Below are positions 1 to 9,037 of a stretch of DNA of 64,000 nucleotides, one piece after another. The DNA comes from an uncultured Sphingomonas sp. Lineage in GTDB: Bacteria; Pseudomonadota; Alphaproteobacteria; Sphingomonadales; Sphingomonadaceae. A program made the translations under genes and the position numbers. The notes beneath the pieces are model-generated. The model did not search any database. It was not told the origin of the DNA and was given only the letters and a program-made list of their open reading frames with translations. The stretch covers positions 1 through 64,000 of the forward strand of contig NZ_CAJYQD010000021.1 of the NCBI RefSeq assembly GCF_913776855.1, in the 5' to 3' direction. Each line of letters begins with the position of its first letter. The first letter of the stretch is position 1.

Positions 1-1107
1 GAACGAGGTGCGGTTGGGCAGGCCGGTCAGGCTGTCGTTGCGCGCCAGATGGGCGATGCGGCGTTCCTGCGCGATGCGGGCGCGCAGGTCGCGGATCGAA
101 TAGATGGTCTGCGGACAGGCGCGACGCTGGTCGAAACGGATCGCGATCTCGACCGGGATTTCGGTGCCGTCCTGCGCGGTCAGCGTCAGCTGGGCGATCC
201 GGTCGGGATCGGCGGTGGCGATATCGGCGATCCAGCGCGACAACGGTTGCCCGATCACCGCCGCATCGCTGCCGACCAGCGTGGTAAAGGCGGCGTTGAC
301 CGCCAGCACCGTGCCGCCCTGCACGATGACCATGCCGTCGACATTGCTCTCCAGCAACTCACGCAGCCGCCGGCGGGTGTCGGCGCGGGCCTGCGCATCG
401 AGGATATAGGTGGCAAGGCCGGTGCCCACGACCAGCGTGCCGACCCCGGCGACCGCGATCGCCATTACGATCGTCGCGGTACTCGACCCGACTTGGCCGA
501 CCGCAGGGGCAAAGGGGGTGACGACCATCGCCGCCATGCCGGTGAAGTGCAGCAGCACGATGCTGGCGACCATCATGCCCGACGCCCACCACGGCCCGGC
601 AAACCGCCCGGTAGCCCGCGCCCGGTCGAACGCCAGCGCCCCCAGCGCCACCGCGAACAGCACCGACACCGCGACATAGCCATGCGACCAGCGCACCATG
701 CCGCGCGCGACGAATGCCTGCATCCCGACATAATGCATCACGCTGACCGTCAGTCCGAACAGCGCCCCGCCCAGCGCGGCCGACGGACGCCAGCGCCGGG
801 TGGTCAGGTGCAGCGCGCCGGCGCTGCCGAAGATCGCAAGCAGCAGCGATACGCCGGTCAGCCGCGGTTCGTACGCGACCTCGACCCCCGGCTGATACGC
901 GATCATCGCGATGAAATGGGTACACCAGATGGTCGCCCCCGTCGCCGCCCCGCCCAGGAACACCCACGCCATCCGGGTGCCGCGTTCGGCATGGCGGATG
1001 CGGTCGAGCAGCCGGATGGTGATCATCGACCCGACAAGGCAGAACCACGCCGCCAGCCCGACCAGCGCAAGGTTATGCTCTTCGGTCAGGCAGGTTAGGA
1101 AACGCAT
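1..1107 (-). CDS. MHYT-PAS-GGDEF membrane signalling protein (3' end cut by window edge)
   Basis: A likely cyclic-di-GMP signalling protein of the inner membrane. Read on the minus strand from the ATG at 1107, the N-terminal about 230 residues are hydrophobic and hold three MHYT-type motifs (CTHFIAM, VMHYVGM, LLHFTGM), the presumed metal- or gas-sensing membrane domain. A PAS-like segment follows (VDGMVIVQGGTVLAVN onward), and then the opening of a GGDEF domain (NDSLTGLPNRTSF), where the window ends. Whether the GGDEF active site is intact, and whether an EAL domain follows, cannot be seen. It is transcribed away from ugd, with about 245 bases between them. The domain order is clear; the signal sensed is unknown. 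Confidence 0.85.
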   Translation of the reverse strand, partial: MRFLTCLTEEHNLALVGLAAWFCLVGSMITIRLLDRIRHAERGTRMAWVFLGGAATGATIWCTHFIAMIAYQPGVEVAYEPRLTGVSLLLAIFGSAGALHLTTRRWRPSAALGGALFGLTVSVMHYVGMQAFVARGMVRWSHGYVAVSVLFAVALGALAFDRARATGRFAGPWWASGMMVASIVLLHFTGMAAMVVTPFAPAVGQVGSSTATIVMAIAVAGVGTLVVGTGLATYILDAQARADTRRRLRELLESNVDGMVIVQGGTVLAVNAAFTTLVGSDAAVIGQPLSRWIADIATADPDRIAQLTLTAQDGTEIPVEIAIRFDQRRACPQTIYSIRDLRARIAQERRIAHLARNDSLTGLPNRTSF

Positions 1108-1352
1108 ATGCCGGACTCCGTTCATCCGGCCGTTACACTTGCGTTTCTAAACGAAATGTTATTTCGTTGCGGTAGCGGTATCAAAGGTACGATACGGTAC
1201 AAATCCGGAATGTCGCGGAACTTTTCCCGCTCGGCGTGCTGCGCCGCAATATCAACGTGTCCGCTCCGGGCTTAAAGGGCTTGTTGATCGCCGGTTGGAG
1301 CGGCTAGGCGGGACAGTGTGCGGCAAAGGGCCGGGTGGACGAAGGATACCCC

Positions 1353-2519
1353 ATGAAGATCGCGGTTTTTGGCCTCGGCTATGTCGGCATGTCGAACGCG
1401 GTGCTGCTGGCACAGCATAACGAAGTCGTCGCCGTCGACATTTCGCAAGAGCGCGTCGCGCTGGTCAATGATCGCAAGTCGCCGATCATCGATGCCGAGC
1501 TGGAGGGGTTCCTCGCCGAACGGACGCTCGACCTGACCGCGACGACCGATGCCGCTGTCGCCCTGGGCGGCGCCGATTACGTCATCGTGGCGACGCCGAC
1601 CAACTATGATGTCGAAACCGACAAGTTCAACACCGGCTCGGTCGAGGCGGTCATCAGGCTGGCGACCGAACATGCCCCCCAGGCGACGGTCGTCATCAAG
1701 TCGACGATCCCGGTCGGCTTCGTCGATGACGTTCGGGTGCGGCTGAACGCGCCGAACGTCGTCTTCAGCCCCGAATTCCTGCGCGAGGGTCGCGCGCTGT
1801 ACGACAATCTCCACCCGTCGCGGATCATCGTCGGCGAACGGTCGGACCGGGCGCGCATCTTTGCCGACCTGTTGTTGCAGGGCGCGGAAAAGAAGGATGC
1901 GCCCATCCTGTTCACCGACACGCGCGAGGCGGAGGCGATCAAGCTGTTCGCCAATACCTTCCTCGCGATGCGCGTCGCCTTCTTCAACGAACTCGACAGC
2001 TATGCGATCGCCGGCGGCATGAACACGCGCCAGATCATCGAGGGCGTCGGCCTCGATCCGCGGGTGGGCAATCATTATAACAACCCCAGCTTCGGCTATG
2101 GCGGCTATTGCTTGCCCAAGGATACCAAGCAGCTGCTGGCCAATTATTCCGAAGTCCCGCAGAACCTGATCCGCGCGATCGTCGATGCGAACCGCACGCG
2201 CAAGGACTTCCTGGCCGACCAGATCATCGCCCGCCGCCCGAAGCGGGTCGGCGTCTATCGCCTGACGATGAAGGCCGGGTCGGACAATTTCCGCCAGTCG
2301 TCGATCCAGGGGATCATGAAGCGGGTAAAGGCCAAGGGGATCGAGGTCGTCGTGTACGAACCCTCGCTCCACGAGGACAGCTTCTTCGGGTCGCGGGTGG
2401 TCAAGGACCTCGACGCGTTCAAGGCGGATTGCGACGTTGTGATCGCCAACCGCGCCGCGCCCGAACTGGCTGATATCGGGACCAAGCTGTTCACGCGGGA
2501 CATCTTCGGCACGGATTGA
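1353..2519 (+). CDS. ugd: UDP-glucose 6-dehydrogenase
   Basis: Oxidises UDP-glucose to UDP-glucuronate with two NAD+, in the cytoplasm, supplying uronic acid for capsule or exopolysaccharide. The 388-residue product begins with the Rossmann motif GLGYVG, contains the FSPEFLREG block, and carries the catalytic cysteine in [10 protein letters not shown]. It closely resembles the short Ugd form of E. coli along its whole length as recalled, including NNPSFGYGG and RTRKDF. The ATG at 1353 is chosen because AAGGA lies six bases upstream; an in-frame GTG at 1335 lacks a good ribosome site. It stands alone, far from the exopolysaccharide locus at 26-49 kb, but is likely to serve it. Confidence 0.95.
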   Translation: MKIAVFGLGYVGMSNAVLLAQHNEVVAVDISQERVALVNDRKSPIIDAELEGFLAERTLDLTATTDAAVALGGADYVIVATPTNYDVETDKFNTGSVEAVIRLATEHAPQATVVIKSTIPVGFVDDVRVRLNAPNVVFSPEFLREGRALYDNLHPSRIIVGERSDRARIFADLLLQGAEKKDAPILFTDTREAEAIKLFANTFLAMRVAFFNELDSYAIAGGMNTRQIIEGVGLDPRVGNHYNNPSFGYGGYCLPKDTKQLLANYSEVPQNLIRAIVDANRTRKDFLADQIIARRPKRVGVYRLTMKAGSDNFRQSSIQGIMKRVKAKGIEVVVYEPSLHEDSFFGSRVVKDLDAFKADCDVVIANRAAPELADIGTKLFTRDIFGTD

Positions 2520-2612
2520 GGCCGGGCGGCACGCTCCTCCTCGGAACGGGCAGGATCATGGGGCCTCATGCCCCCGCCGCCGCGCCGGGACCATGCGCGG
2601 CGGCGAAGCGGG

Positions 2613-3392
2613 TCAACGGCGGGCGAGGGCCTTCATCGCGTCGAGCGCGATCTGGCGGCCCACCGCATAGGGTCCGGCATCGGGGGCGGTCGCGCGGACG
2701 AAGCCGCGTTCGCCCGCGACCCAGGGCATCGGGCGCGGGGTCGGGCGGCCGGCGCTGACGCCGCGCGCCACCACCTGTCCGCTCGCCAGATCACGCGCGA
2801 CGATCCGCCAGCGACCGTCGTTCATCGCCACGACCTCCAGCGTCCATTCCGCCTTGCCCAGCAGCGCGCGGGTTTCGATCGCCTGGACATTGGCCGTATC
2901 GGCCCCCAGCGCCCCGGTGCGCAGGATCGCGGTCCGGTCGATCAGGCGGACGCCCGCCCCCGACAGGGCGTCGGCGAGGCCACGTTCCATGTCGAAATCG
3001 GCGCCTTCGTCGGCCGCCGCCGCCCGCGCGCCGCTGTCATGGCTACGCGTCGTGCTGCGCAGTTCGGCGTCGAGATGGCCCGGCTCGCGTTCGACATGCA
3101 GCGTCGCCACCTCCTCGCGCCCGGTCTCCACCTCGGCGGTCAGTTCGCGGTTCCACAGCAGGGCGACACGCGGGTGGCCGGCACGGGCATAGGCGGCGGC
3201 GAAACGGTCGATCGTCGCGCGGTCGGGATCGGCGGCGGGCGGGGGCGCGTCCAGCGTTACGGGTTGCCCCGCGCGCATCCCCTGTCCGGGGACAGCCATC
3301 GGCGGGCGCCCGTCGCGCCATTGGCCATGGGCGGGCGCAGCGGCGACCAGCAGCGCGAGGAGGGGCGGAACGATCGGGGGCAGGGCGCGCAT
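2613..3392 (-). CDS. Exported CsgG/LpoB-like protein, last gene of the LpoB operon
   Basis: A 259-residue protein with a signal peptide (MRALPPIVPPLLALLVAAAPAHG). The mature part holds a segment of the kind seen in the CsgG/LpoB superfamily: RVALLWNRELT, then FDMERGLADALSGAGVRLIDR and a C-terminal GQVVARG strand. That fold match is by pattern only. The start is the ATG at 3392, which overlaps the stop of the upstream gene as TGATG, so the two are translationally coupled. It closes a four-gene operon running from 5953. It probably acts in the periplasm with the LpoB-like protein on the cell wall, but no catalytic residues or lipobox are visible and the function is inferred from context. Confidence 0.7.
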   Translation of the reverse strand: MRALPPIVPPLLALLVAAAPAHGQWRDGRPPMAVPGQGMRAGQPVTLDAPPPAADPDRATIDRFAAAYARAGHPRVALLWNRELTAEVETGREEVATLHVEREPGHLDAELRSTTRSHDSGARAAAADEGADFDMERGLADALSGAGVRLIDRTAILRTGALGADTANVQAIETRALLGKAEWTLEVVAMNDGRWRIVARDLASGQVVARGVSAGRPTPRPMPWVAGERGFVRATAPDAGPYAVGRQIALDAMKALARR

Positions 3393-3886
3393 CACTGGTC
3401 GCTGCGCAGTTCGATCAGATAATGGGCGACCGCGTCGGTCGCGGTCGAGCGTTCCTGATAGGTCGCCATCGACAGCGGCGCGATATGCACCACCCGCCAG
3501 ACCGAGGTCGGCTCGGTCGGCGCCTGCCCCGCGTCGAGGAAGGACGAGCGCACCTCGACCACCAGCGGGTCCTTGGTACAGTTCACCAGGCGGGCCATCA
3601 CCTCCAGCGTGTCGGTGGGGGTGCGACGGGCGAACAGCCCCTCGACCACCACCTTCTTCCACACCCGGTCGTTCATCTGCACCGCATCGAGCGATACCGG
3701 GGTCATCGCGCGCGGCACATTGGCGACCAGCGCCGGGCCGACCGGAGCCTGCGCGCGCCGCGCCGCGCCGATCCGGCATTTGAGCGGGCGGTTTTCGCGC
3801 GCCGCGACCGGTGCGTCGGGGACCAGCCCCGACAGCAGCACGGCGGCGGCGCCCAGGGCCACAGCGGAGACGGGGGCGATCCTCAC
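3392..3886 (-). CDS. YcfL-like (DUF1425-type) exported protein
   Basis: A 164-residue exported protein: a signal sequence at residues 1-29, then a beta-rich domain at about 75-160 whose pattern (LEVMARLVNCTKDPLVVEVRS, then VWRVVHIAPLSMATY) resembles YcfL, the protein encoded next to lpoB in enterobacteria. There is no clear lipobox, unlike enterobacterial YcfL. The start is a GTG at 3886, overlapping the stop of the TPR gene (GTGA), and its own stop overlaps the next start, so it sits in the middle of a tightly coupled operon. The biochemical role of the family is poorly known; the assignment rests on both pattern and neighbours. Confidence 0.65.
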   Translation of the reverse strand: MRIAPVSAVALGAAAVLLSGLVPDAPVAARENRPLKCRIGAARRAQAPVGPALVANVPRAMTPVSLDAVQMNDRVWKKVVVEGLFARRTPTDTLEVMARLVNCTKDPLVVEVRSSFLDAGQAPTEPTSVWRVVHIAPLSMATYQERSTATDAVAHYLIELRSDQ

Positions 3887-5295
3887 AGCGTCTGGCTTTC
3901 GAGGGCGGTGCGGAACGCCTTGTTCTTCAGGATCACCGGCTTCTTGCGCGCCTGCGACGCGGCAACGCCGGCATCCTCACCCACCACGGCCTCGCCATAG
4001 ACGGCGGGACGCGAGCGCAGCCACACGATGCCGCACCCCTTGGCATCGGCGCGCATCGTCATCCCCTTCACCTCGACCGGACCCTTTTCGCCGGCATAGG
4101 CGACATTATAGGTCCAGTCGGGCGATGCGGACTTCGCCGTGCCGATCATGATCCGGTCGGGCAGCCCGTCCCAGGCGCGGATGTCGGCATTGGTCTTCAT
4201 CGCGCCGGACAGGATGGACAGGCCGAGGCCGAGCAGCGCGCCATAGCCGCTGCTGTCGCCGCCCATCAGGCTCTGCGTCATCAGCGCGGTACCGACGGCA
4301 TCGGTCCCTTCCTTCCAGTTCGCCTTGCCGTTCATCAGCCCGTCGATCGCGCGGCCGCCGCGGGTCGTCGCCTGATAGGTGACGCTGCTCGCCTCGATCA
4401 GCGGCAGCGTGACGGGGGTGCCGGCGGGGCCGTAGGTGACGGTGGCGAGCGTTTCGGGATAGGCCTCGCCCGCCTGGAACAGCAGCTTCTGCGCCTGGGC
4501 CGCGTCGCGCGCCTTGACGGGGCCGTTGCCCAGTTCGGCGATGAACAGGATATTGTCACCTTCGGCCGGGGCGGTCAGGCCCTTCTGCGCCTTGGCCGCC
4601 AGCGCGAAATATTCGTTCGCCTTGCTGTCGCCGCGGCCTTCGCAGCGCCGGCTCCAGCCCTGGAGATAGTTCATCGCGGCGAAGTCGCTCTGGAACTCCT
4701 CCGCATCGGACAGCGTGTCCATCCGTTCGGCATTGTCGAACGCGATGCGCGCATTCTGGTAATCGCCGTCGCGCAGGTACAGCAGCCCGCGATAATAATA
4801 GGCCATGGCGCGCTCGTACGGCTCGCCCTTGTAATCCTTGTTCGATTCATTGTGGAACACCGACCGCGCGGTCGCCGCCTGCGGGTTGTTGGCATAGATC
4901 GTCTCGATCCGGCCCAGCGCCTGGTCGAACGCCCATGCCGCGTCCTTGTAGAAGCCGCCCTCGAACGCGGAGAGGCCGAGCCGCTGGAAATTCAGCACCG
5001 CATTGCGTTCACCGCCGGTATAGAGTGTGCGGTAGAGCGGGCGCAGCGGTTCGGGGCGCGCATCGGCATAGGCCGCGATCTGGTCGGGATAGGGGCCTTC
5101 GCCATATTTCGCGCGCAGCTCGCGCATCCGGCGTTCCTCCGCCTTGGCGGCGGCCTTCGCAGCGCGCGCCGCTTCCTTGGCGGCGGCGGGGTCGGCAGGC
5201 TGGGCGGTGGGTGCCGCAGCATCCTGCGGCGGCGTGGCGATGGACGGCGTGGCCAGCAGTGCGATCAGGCTGGCGGCGGTGATGAAACGACGCAT
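3883..5295 (-). CDS. Secreted TPR protein (COG3014-like) of the LpoB operon
   Basis: A 470-residue protein with a signal peptide (MRRFITAASLIALLATPSIA) and a lysine/alanine-rich stretch (about 35-60), followed by TPR-like helices (AYYYRGLLYLRDGDYQNARI and flanking). The C-terminal half is predicted to be beta-rich. The start at 5295 is preferred over the longer frame because GGGGGGA precedes it and the signal peptide begins there. From memory, a TPR protein of this general kind occurs beside LpoB and YcfL in other proteobacteria. It lies 22 bases after the LpoB-like gene. A scaffold role for envelope or cell-wall proteins is an inference. Confidence 0.7.
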   Translation of the reverse strand: MRRFITAASLIALLATPSIATPPQDAAAPTAQPADPAAAKEAARAAKAAAKAEERRMRELRAKYGEGPYPDQIAAYADARPEPLRPLYRTLYTGGERNAVLNFQRLGLSAFEGGFYKDAAWAFDQALGRIETIYANNPQAATARSVFHNESNKDYKGEPYERAMAYYYRGLLYLRDGDYQNARIAFDNAERMDTLSDAEEFQSDFAAMNYLQGWSRRCEGRGDSKANEYFALAAKAQKGLTAPAEGDNILFIAELGNGPVKARDAAQAQKLLFQAGEAYPETLATVTYGPAGTPVTLPLIEASSVTYQATTRGGRAIDGLMNGKANWKEGTDAVGTALMTQSLMGGDSSGYGALLGLGLSILSGAMKTNADIRAWDGLPDRIMIGTAKSASPDWTYNVAYAGEKGPVEVKGMTMRADAKGCGIVWLRSRPAVYGEAVVGEDAGVAASQARKKPVILKNKAFRTALESQTL

Positions 5296-5317
5296 GGAAA
5301 ATCCCCCCGAATCAGGT

Positions 5318-5953
5318 TCAGCGATAGACGACGTCGTCACCCGCGGCGCGCAGGATGACGTAGGGTTGGCTGGTCCACGGCAGGTCGCCGGTTTCGAGGT
5401 CGACCAGTTCGAACACGACCTGCGTCCGGCGCTGGACCAGGCCCGATTTCATGTCGCGGGAATCGAGCGAGCTCATCTTGCCGACCAGCTGGTAATCGAC
5501 GCCCGACACGCCCTGCGTCATGCCGCGGGTGCCGGTGTCGGCGACGCCGGTGCGCTTCAGCTCGCGCTCGCGCATCACGATGTCCATCGATTCCCGGCTG
5601 ACGAAGCGGATGCGCCCGGCGGCGGCCCGGCTGAGGCTGGCGCGCAGCGCCCCGGTCACCATGTCGCGGTCGATCCGCTGCGAGCTGTCGTTGTAGAATT
5701 TTTCGCTGTCGACGACGATACGCGGCGGGGTCGGCGTGCCGACGATGTCGGGGCGCGACAGCAGGTCGCGCACGATCTGGTCGGCGATCATGTCGATGTC
5801 GCGCGATTCCAGCCCGACGCCGAAGATCGCGCCGCGCCCGGTCGGGTCCAGCTCGGTCGCCTGCGTGCCGCGCCGGTTGCGCTGGGCCGATGCGCCGTCG
5901 ACCGGCGCCAGGGCGGCCAGCATGACCGCCGCAATCATCAACGAACTCCGCAT
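5318..5953 (-). CDS. LpoB-like penicillin-binding protein activator
   Basis: A 211-residue exported protein, first of a four-gene operon. After the signal peptide (MRSSLMIAAVMLAALAPVDGASA) the C-terminal domain shows the LpoB/CsgG-type pattern: RDIDMIADQIVRDLL, RIVVDSEKFYN, MVTGALRASLS, RFVSRESMDIVMRERE and VDYQLVGKMSS. LpoB activates the bifunctional synthase PBP1b in enterobacteria. Here the signal peptide lacks a lipobox cysteine, so it may be periplasmic rather than an outer-membrane lipoprotein. The start at 5953 is preceded by a GGGGGGAG ribosome site; a longer in-frame extension to 6049 is rejected. The coupled TPR and YcfL-like genes support the call. Confidence 0.78.
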   Translation of the reverse strand: MRSSLMIAAVMLAALAPVDGASAQRNRRGTQATELDPTGRGAIFGVGLESRDIDMIADQIVRDLLSRPDIVGTPTPPRIVVDSEKFYNDSSQRIDRDMVTGALRASLSRAAAGRIRFVSRESMDIVMRERELKRTGVADTGTRGMTQGVSGVDYQLVGKMSSLDSRDMKSGLVQRRTQVVFELVDLETGDLPWTSQPYVILRAAGDDVVYR

Positions 5954-6041
5954 CCCGCTCCCCCCAAATCCGGGGGCATCATCGCGCACGGGCCGGCCAC
6001 GCGACATACACCGAAGCATGTACGCCATTTGGGGTACGCCC

Positions 6042-6659
6042 CTATCCACGGCCCATCCGGCCCAGCAGCGCGACCAGTTCGGACTGTCGCGATACCCCGG
6101 TCTTCAGGAAGATATGGCGCAGATGGACGCGCAGCGTCGCCGGGCGGCAGTCGCGCGCGGCGGCGGCGGATTCGAGCGAATGCCCGGCCATCAGGAGCGT
6201 CGCCAGCGTTGTTTCGGCAGGCGTCAGGTCGAACGCCTCCTGCCACAGCTGCGGCTCGGGCGCGGGGCGGCGATTGGGTGCGAGCAGCGTCGCCACCGCC
6301 ACCCCCGCCGGCGCATGGAGCAGCCGCGTCGCCCACGGGATCGGCCGGACGATCAGGATCAGCGTGTCGCCCCCCCGGCGAAACCGCGCTGCCGCCGCTG
6401 CCGGCGCGACCCGTGCCGTGGCGCGGCCGATCGCGGCGTCGATCCGGGCCTGTTCGCCCGCCGCCCCGCTCCACGGTGCCGTGCCCAGCAGCGCATCGAA
6501 CGCCGCCGTGGTGGCCAGCGTCCGCCCGTCGCGGTCGATCAGCGCCATCGCATCGTCACGATGGTCGACCTGTCCCTGCCAATAGGCATCGCGCCCCGGT
6601 TCCGCCCCCTCACGCTCCCGCACGGCGCCTGCGATCGCGACGACGTTCGTCCCTGCCAT
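6042..6659 (-). CDS. LuxR-family transcriptional regulator
   Basis: A 205-residue DNA-binding protein. Residues about 145-200 form a LuxR/GerE-type helix-turn-helix (FDLTPAETTLATLLMAGHSLESAA, read to LRVHLRHIFLKTGVSRQSELVALL). The N-terminal part looks like a degenerate PAS sensor (DAMALIDRDGRTLATTAAFDALL). It lies 88 bases upstream of the LpoB-like operon on the same strand, so it may regulate that operon or be read with it. There is no receiver domain with a phosphorylatable aspartate and no acyl-homoserine-lactone domain. The signal and targets are unknown. Confidence 0.85.
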   Translation of the reverse strand: MAGTNVVAIAGAVREREGAEPGRDAYWQGQVDHRDDAMALIDRDGRTLATTAAFDALLGTAPWSGAAGEQARIDAAIGRATARVAPAAAAARFRRGGDTLILIVRPIPWATRLLHAPAGVAVATLLAPNRRPAPEPQLWQEAFDLTPAETTLATLLMAGHSLESAAAARDCRPATLRVHLRHIFLKTGVSRQSELVALLGRMGRG

Positions 6660-6812
6660 ATCGGTTCCCCCGAACCCCTTGCCCCAACGGGGAAAGGTTT
6701 AGCGGGCGGCGGTCGCGAAGGCCGGTCGCATCGTGTCGCAATGCGTCGCATTGCGTGGTGCGGGAGGGGGCCGTATTGAAACTCGCTCCCTCGCGCGTTT
6801 CCAAACAACCGC

Positions 6813-8186
6813 TCAGGCCGGTTCGATACGGTCCTGCGCCAGTGCGTCCAGCGCGCGCGACACGGTGGTGTCGCCGGCGAAGCGCGTACGGATGCGGCGG
6901 ACGAACCCCGCCGCGCCCCAGCGTTCGCCCCGCGCGCGGGCATCGCCCAGGATCGCCAGCAATGCGCCCCGATCGCCCGCCATCGCCGCGACGAAGGCGG
7001 GCCAGCTATGGTCGGGCCGGTCGGTATTCTGGGCAAAGGCGATCGCCCGGCTGAGCATCACCGCCTGCACCGCGTCGGGGTCGTTGCGATCCAGCGTGCG
7101 CCCCAGCGCCGCGCCATAGGCAATCAGTTCGCGTTCGTCGCGCAGCCGGGCGCGCTCGACCAGATGGCGGACATAGCCGGGCAGGTCCCCCTGCGCGAGC
7201 GCCATGACGCTCAGGCAGTCCTGTACGCTCGACAGGGCCGGATGCTGCGCGGCGAGGGTGTCGAGCAGCGCCTCCCCCTCCGCCGTGCGCCCCGCCGACC
7301 ACAGGCCCCAGCCATAATCGGCCAGCAGCCACGGCGCACCGGGGGCAAGCATCCGCGCGGCATCGAACTCGCGCAGCGCCGCCGCATCCTCGCCATTGTC
7401 GGCCAGGATGTTGGCATACCACAGATGCGCCAGCGGATCGTTCGGGGCATGGCCGATCGCGCGGCGGAACAGCCGTCCGGCGCGGGCCGGATCGCGGTCC
7501 CACCAATAGGCGGCAACCGCATCGACCCGGTCGGCGACGGCGGAGGCGGGGTCGATCGCACGCGCCGCCGCCGCCGCCGCCCGTGCGCGGGCAAAGGCCT
7601 GCGCATCGGGGGCCGATCCGAACTCGCGCGCCAGCAGCCATGCCTCGGCCAGCGCCTCCTGCACCGGGGCATTGCCGGGATGGTCGCGGGCAAGCGAGCC
7701 AAGCGTCGCGATGGCATGGCGCAGCCGGGGGGCGGCGCGCAGCGCGACATCGTCGCGCGCCGCCACGAAGCGGGCATGGGCGGCACCGTCGAGCGTCGCC
7801 GGCGTCGCGGACCAGCGCCCGGCACCCACCACGCCCCCGGCCAGCAGCAGCGCGGCGACCCCCGCCACCCACGGCCAGCGGCACCGGGCGACCGGGGCGG
7901 GTACCGGCCCCGGTTCGACTGCCGCCGGTTCGGGCGGGGCGGGCGGTGGCGGGACCGGTTCGGGGCGGTCGGCCAGCGCGCCCTGTCCGGACATCCAGGC
8001 GTCGAGTTCGGCGGCAAGGGCATAGACGCTGCGCGCCTTGCCACCGGGCAGGGCATGGACCGGCAACCCCCGTTCGCGCGCCCAGCGGATCACGGTGGAC
8101 CGATCGCGGCCCAGATGGCCTGCGATGGATTTCCACCCCTCGATCCTGTCCGTCGGCCCCCCGGCCTGCCCCATCATCTGCCCCAT
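6813..8186 (-). CDS. HTH - transmembrane - TPR regulator
   Basis: A 457-residue protein with three parts. The N-terminus (about 12-65) is a helix-turn-helix of the excisionase/MerR-like kind (IEGWKSIAGHLGRDRSTVIRW, then VYALAAELDAWM). A proline-rich linker and one membrane helix (WPWVAGVAALLLAGGVVGAG, about 105-130) follow. The rest is a TPR-like helical domain (NDPLAHLWYANILADNGEDAAA and repeats). It is thus a membrane-anchored DNA-binding protein whose sensor is outside the cytoplasm, like CadC in layout. Upstream, at 8264-8281, the sequence AAAGTTCAC is repeated twice in tandem and could be its operator. Targets are unknown. Confidence 0.75.
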   Translation of the reverse strand: MGQMMGQAGGPTDRIEGWKSIAGHLGRDRSTVIRWARERGLPVHALPGGKARSVYALAAELDAWMSGQGALADRPEPVPPPPAPPEPAAVEPGPVPAPVARCRWPWVAGVAALLLAGGVVGAGRWSATPATLDGAAHARFVAARDDVALRAAPRLRHAIATLGSLARDHPGNAPVQEALAEAWLLAREFGSAPDAQAFARARAAAAAARAIDPASAVADRVDAVAAYWWDRDPARAGRLFRRAIGHAPNDPLAHLWYANILADNGEDAAALREFDAARMLAPGAPWLLADYGWGLWSAGRTAEGEALLDTLAAQHPALSSVQDCLSVMALAQGDLPGYVRHLVERARLRDERELIAYGAALGRTLDRNDPDAVQAVMLSRAIAFAQNTDRPDHSWPAFVAAMAGDRGALLAILGDARARGERWGAAGFVRRIRTRFAGDTTVSRALDALAQDRIEPA

Positions 8187-8422
8187 CGCACCCTGCCCCC
8201 GCAGCGATCGGTCCCAGCGATACCGGCGGTTGTCCGACCGGTCCAGAGGGCGCGGACGGCGCCAAAGTTCACAAAGTTCACACTCGTGCGCGGTTTGCGC
8301 ACCATGCGGTTCCAGGCCTGTCCCGGTGCGGGGCGGGCGGGGCTGGACGCGTGGCGGAACGACCGTGACGGGGTGGCGGCGTGTAGGAAAGCGTCAAGGC
8401 GTCGATTGTCCGCCCTACCAAG

Positions 8423-8439
8423 ATGGCATATATTGCCAT
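8423..8439. promoter_or_regulatory. Palindromic operator candidate of parDE
   Basis: The sequence ATGGCA-TATAT-TGCCAT is a perfect 17-base palindrome ending 19 bases before the parD start and overlapping a possible -10 element. ParD-type antitoxins repress their own promoter through such sites. Confidence 0.5.
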
Positions 8440-8458
8440 TCTGTCCAGGAGACGACCG

Positions 8459-8737
8459 ATGGTGTCGATGAACATATCCCTGCCTGACCCGATGCGAGCC
8501 TTTGTGCAGCGCCGGATCGATACGGGAGACTATGCCAGCGCAAGCGATTATGTACGCGACCTGATCCGGCGCGATCAGGCGGAGGACGCGGATGTCGACG
8601 CGTGGTTGCAGGCGCTCGACCAGTCGATCAAACGCGGACTTGCTGATGCCGATGCCGGGCGGGTCCGCGACCTTGACGCCGTCTGTGGCGACCTGATCGC
8701 CGAATTGGAACAAGGGGTTGGTCGAGCACCCGAATGA
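8459..8737 (+). CDS. parD: ParD-family antitoxin
   Basis: A 92-residue antitoxin of a type II toxin-antitoxin pair. The N-terminus is a ribbon-helix-helix DNA-binding domain (MNISLPDPMRAFVQRRID, then YASASDYVRDLIRRDQ), and the acidic, helical C-terminus would bind and neutralise the toxin. The start at 8459 has AGGAG at 8447-8451; an in-frame ATG at 8468 is a possible alternative. The stop overlaps the toxin start (ATGA at 8734), as is usual for coupled pairs. The palindrome at 8423-8439 is the likely autoregulatory site. Confidence 0.92.
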   Translation: MVSMNISLPDPMRAFVQRRIDTGDYASASDYVRDLIRRDQAEDADVDAWLQALDQSIKRGLADADAGRVRDLDAVCGDLIAELEQGVGRAPE

Positions 8738-9030
8738 GGGTCGTCATCACGCCGGAAGCGCAGTCCGACCTGAGGCGCATCGCGCTATGGATTGCGAACG
8801 ATAATCCGTCCCGCGCGATCAGTTTCGTCAAGGAACTCAGCCAAGCCGCAAAGGCGCTTGCCGGCCTGCCGCATGGTTATCCCCTCATTCCCCGGTACGA
8901 ACGACGGGGGATCCGTCGTCGGTCGTACCGCCGCCATGCCATCCTCTATGCCGTTCGCATCGACCGCGTGATCGTGCTGCGCTTTCTCGAACCCGGCCGC
9001 GACCTCGACCGGGCATTGGGATTGCGCTGA
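8734..9030 (+). CDS. parE: ParE-family toxin
   Basis: A 98-residue RelE/ParE-fold toxin. The family pattern is visible: VVITPEAQSDLRRIALWIA at the start, the central AGLPHGYPLIPRY, and the C-terminal HAILYAVRIDRVIVLRFLEPGRD. ParE proteins inhibit DNA gyrase, though members differ in target. The length is normal and no truncation is seen, so the module looks functional. It overlaps parD by four bases. Its 3' end is eight bases from the stop of the convergent ABC1 kinase gene, with a perfect palindrome at the junction. Confidence 0.92.
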   Translation: MRVVITPEAQSDLRRIALWIANDNPSRAISFVKELSQAAKALAGLPHGYPLIPRYERRGIRRRSYRRHAILYAVRIDRVIVLRFLEPGRDLDRALGLR

Positions 9031-9037
9031 TCGATCT

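Noticed and set aside
5144..7054. A 636-codon open frame on the plus strand
   Set aside because: It is antisense to the TPR, LpoB-like and LuxR genes. Its product is proline/arginine low-complexity with no family pattern, a normal shadow in high-GC DNA.
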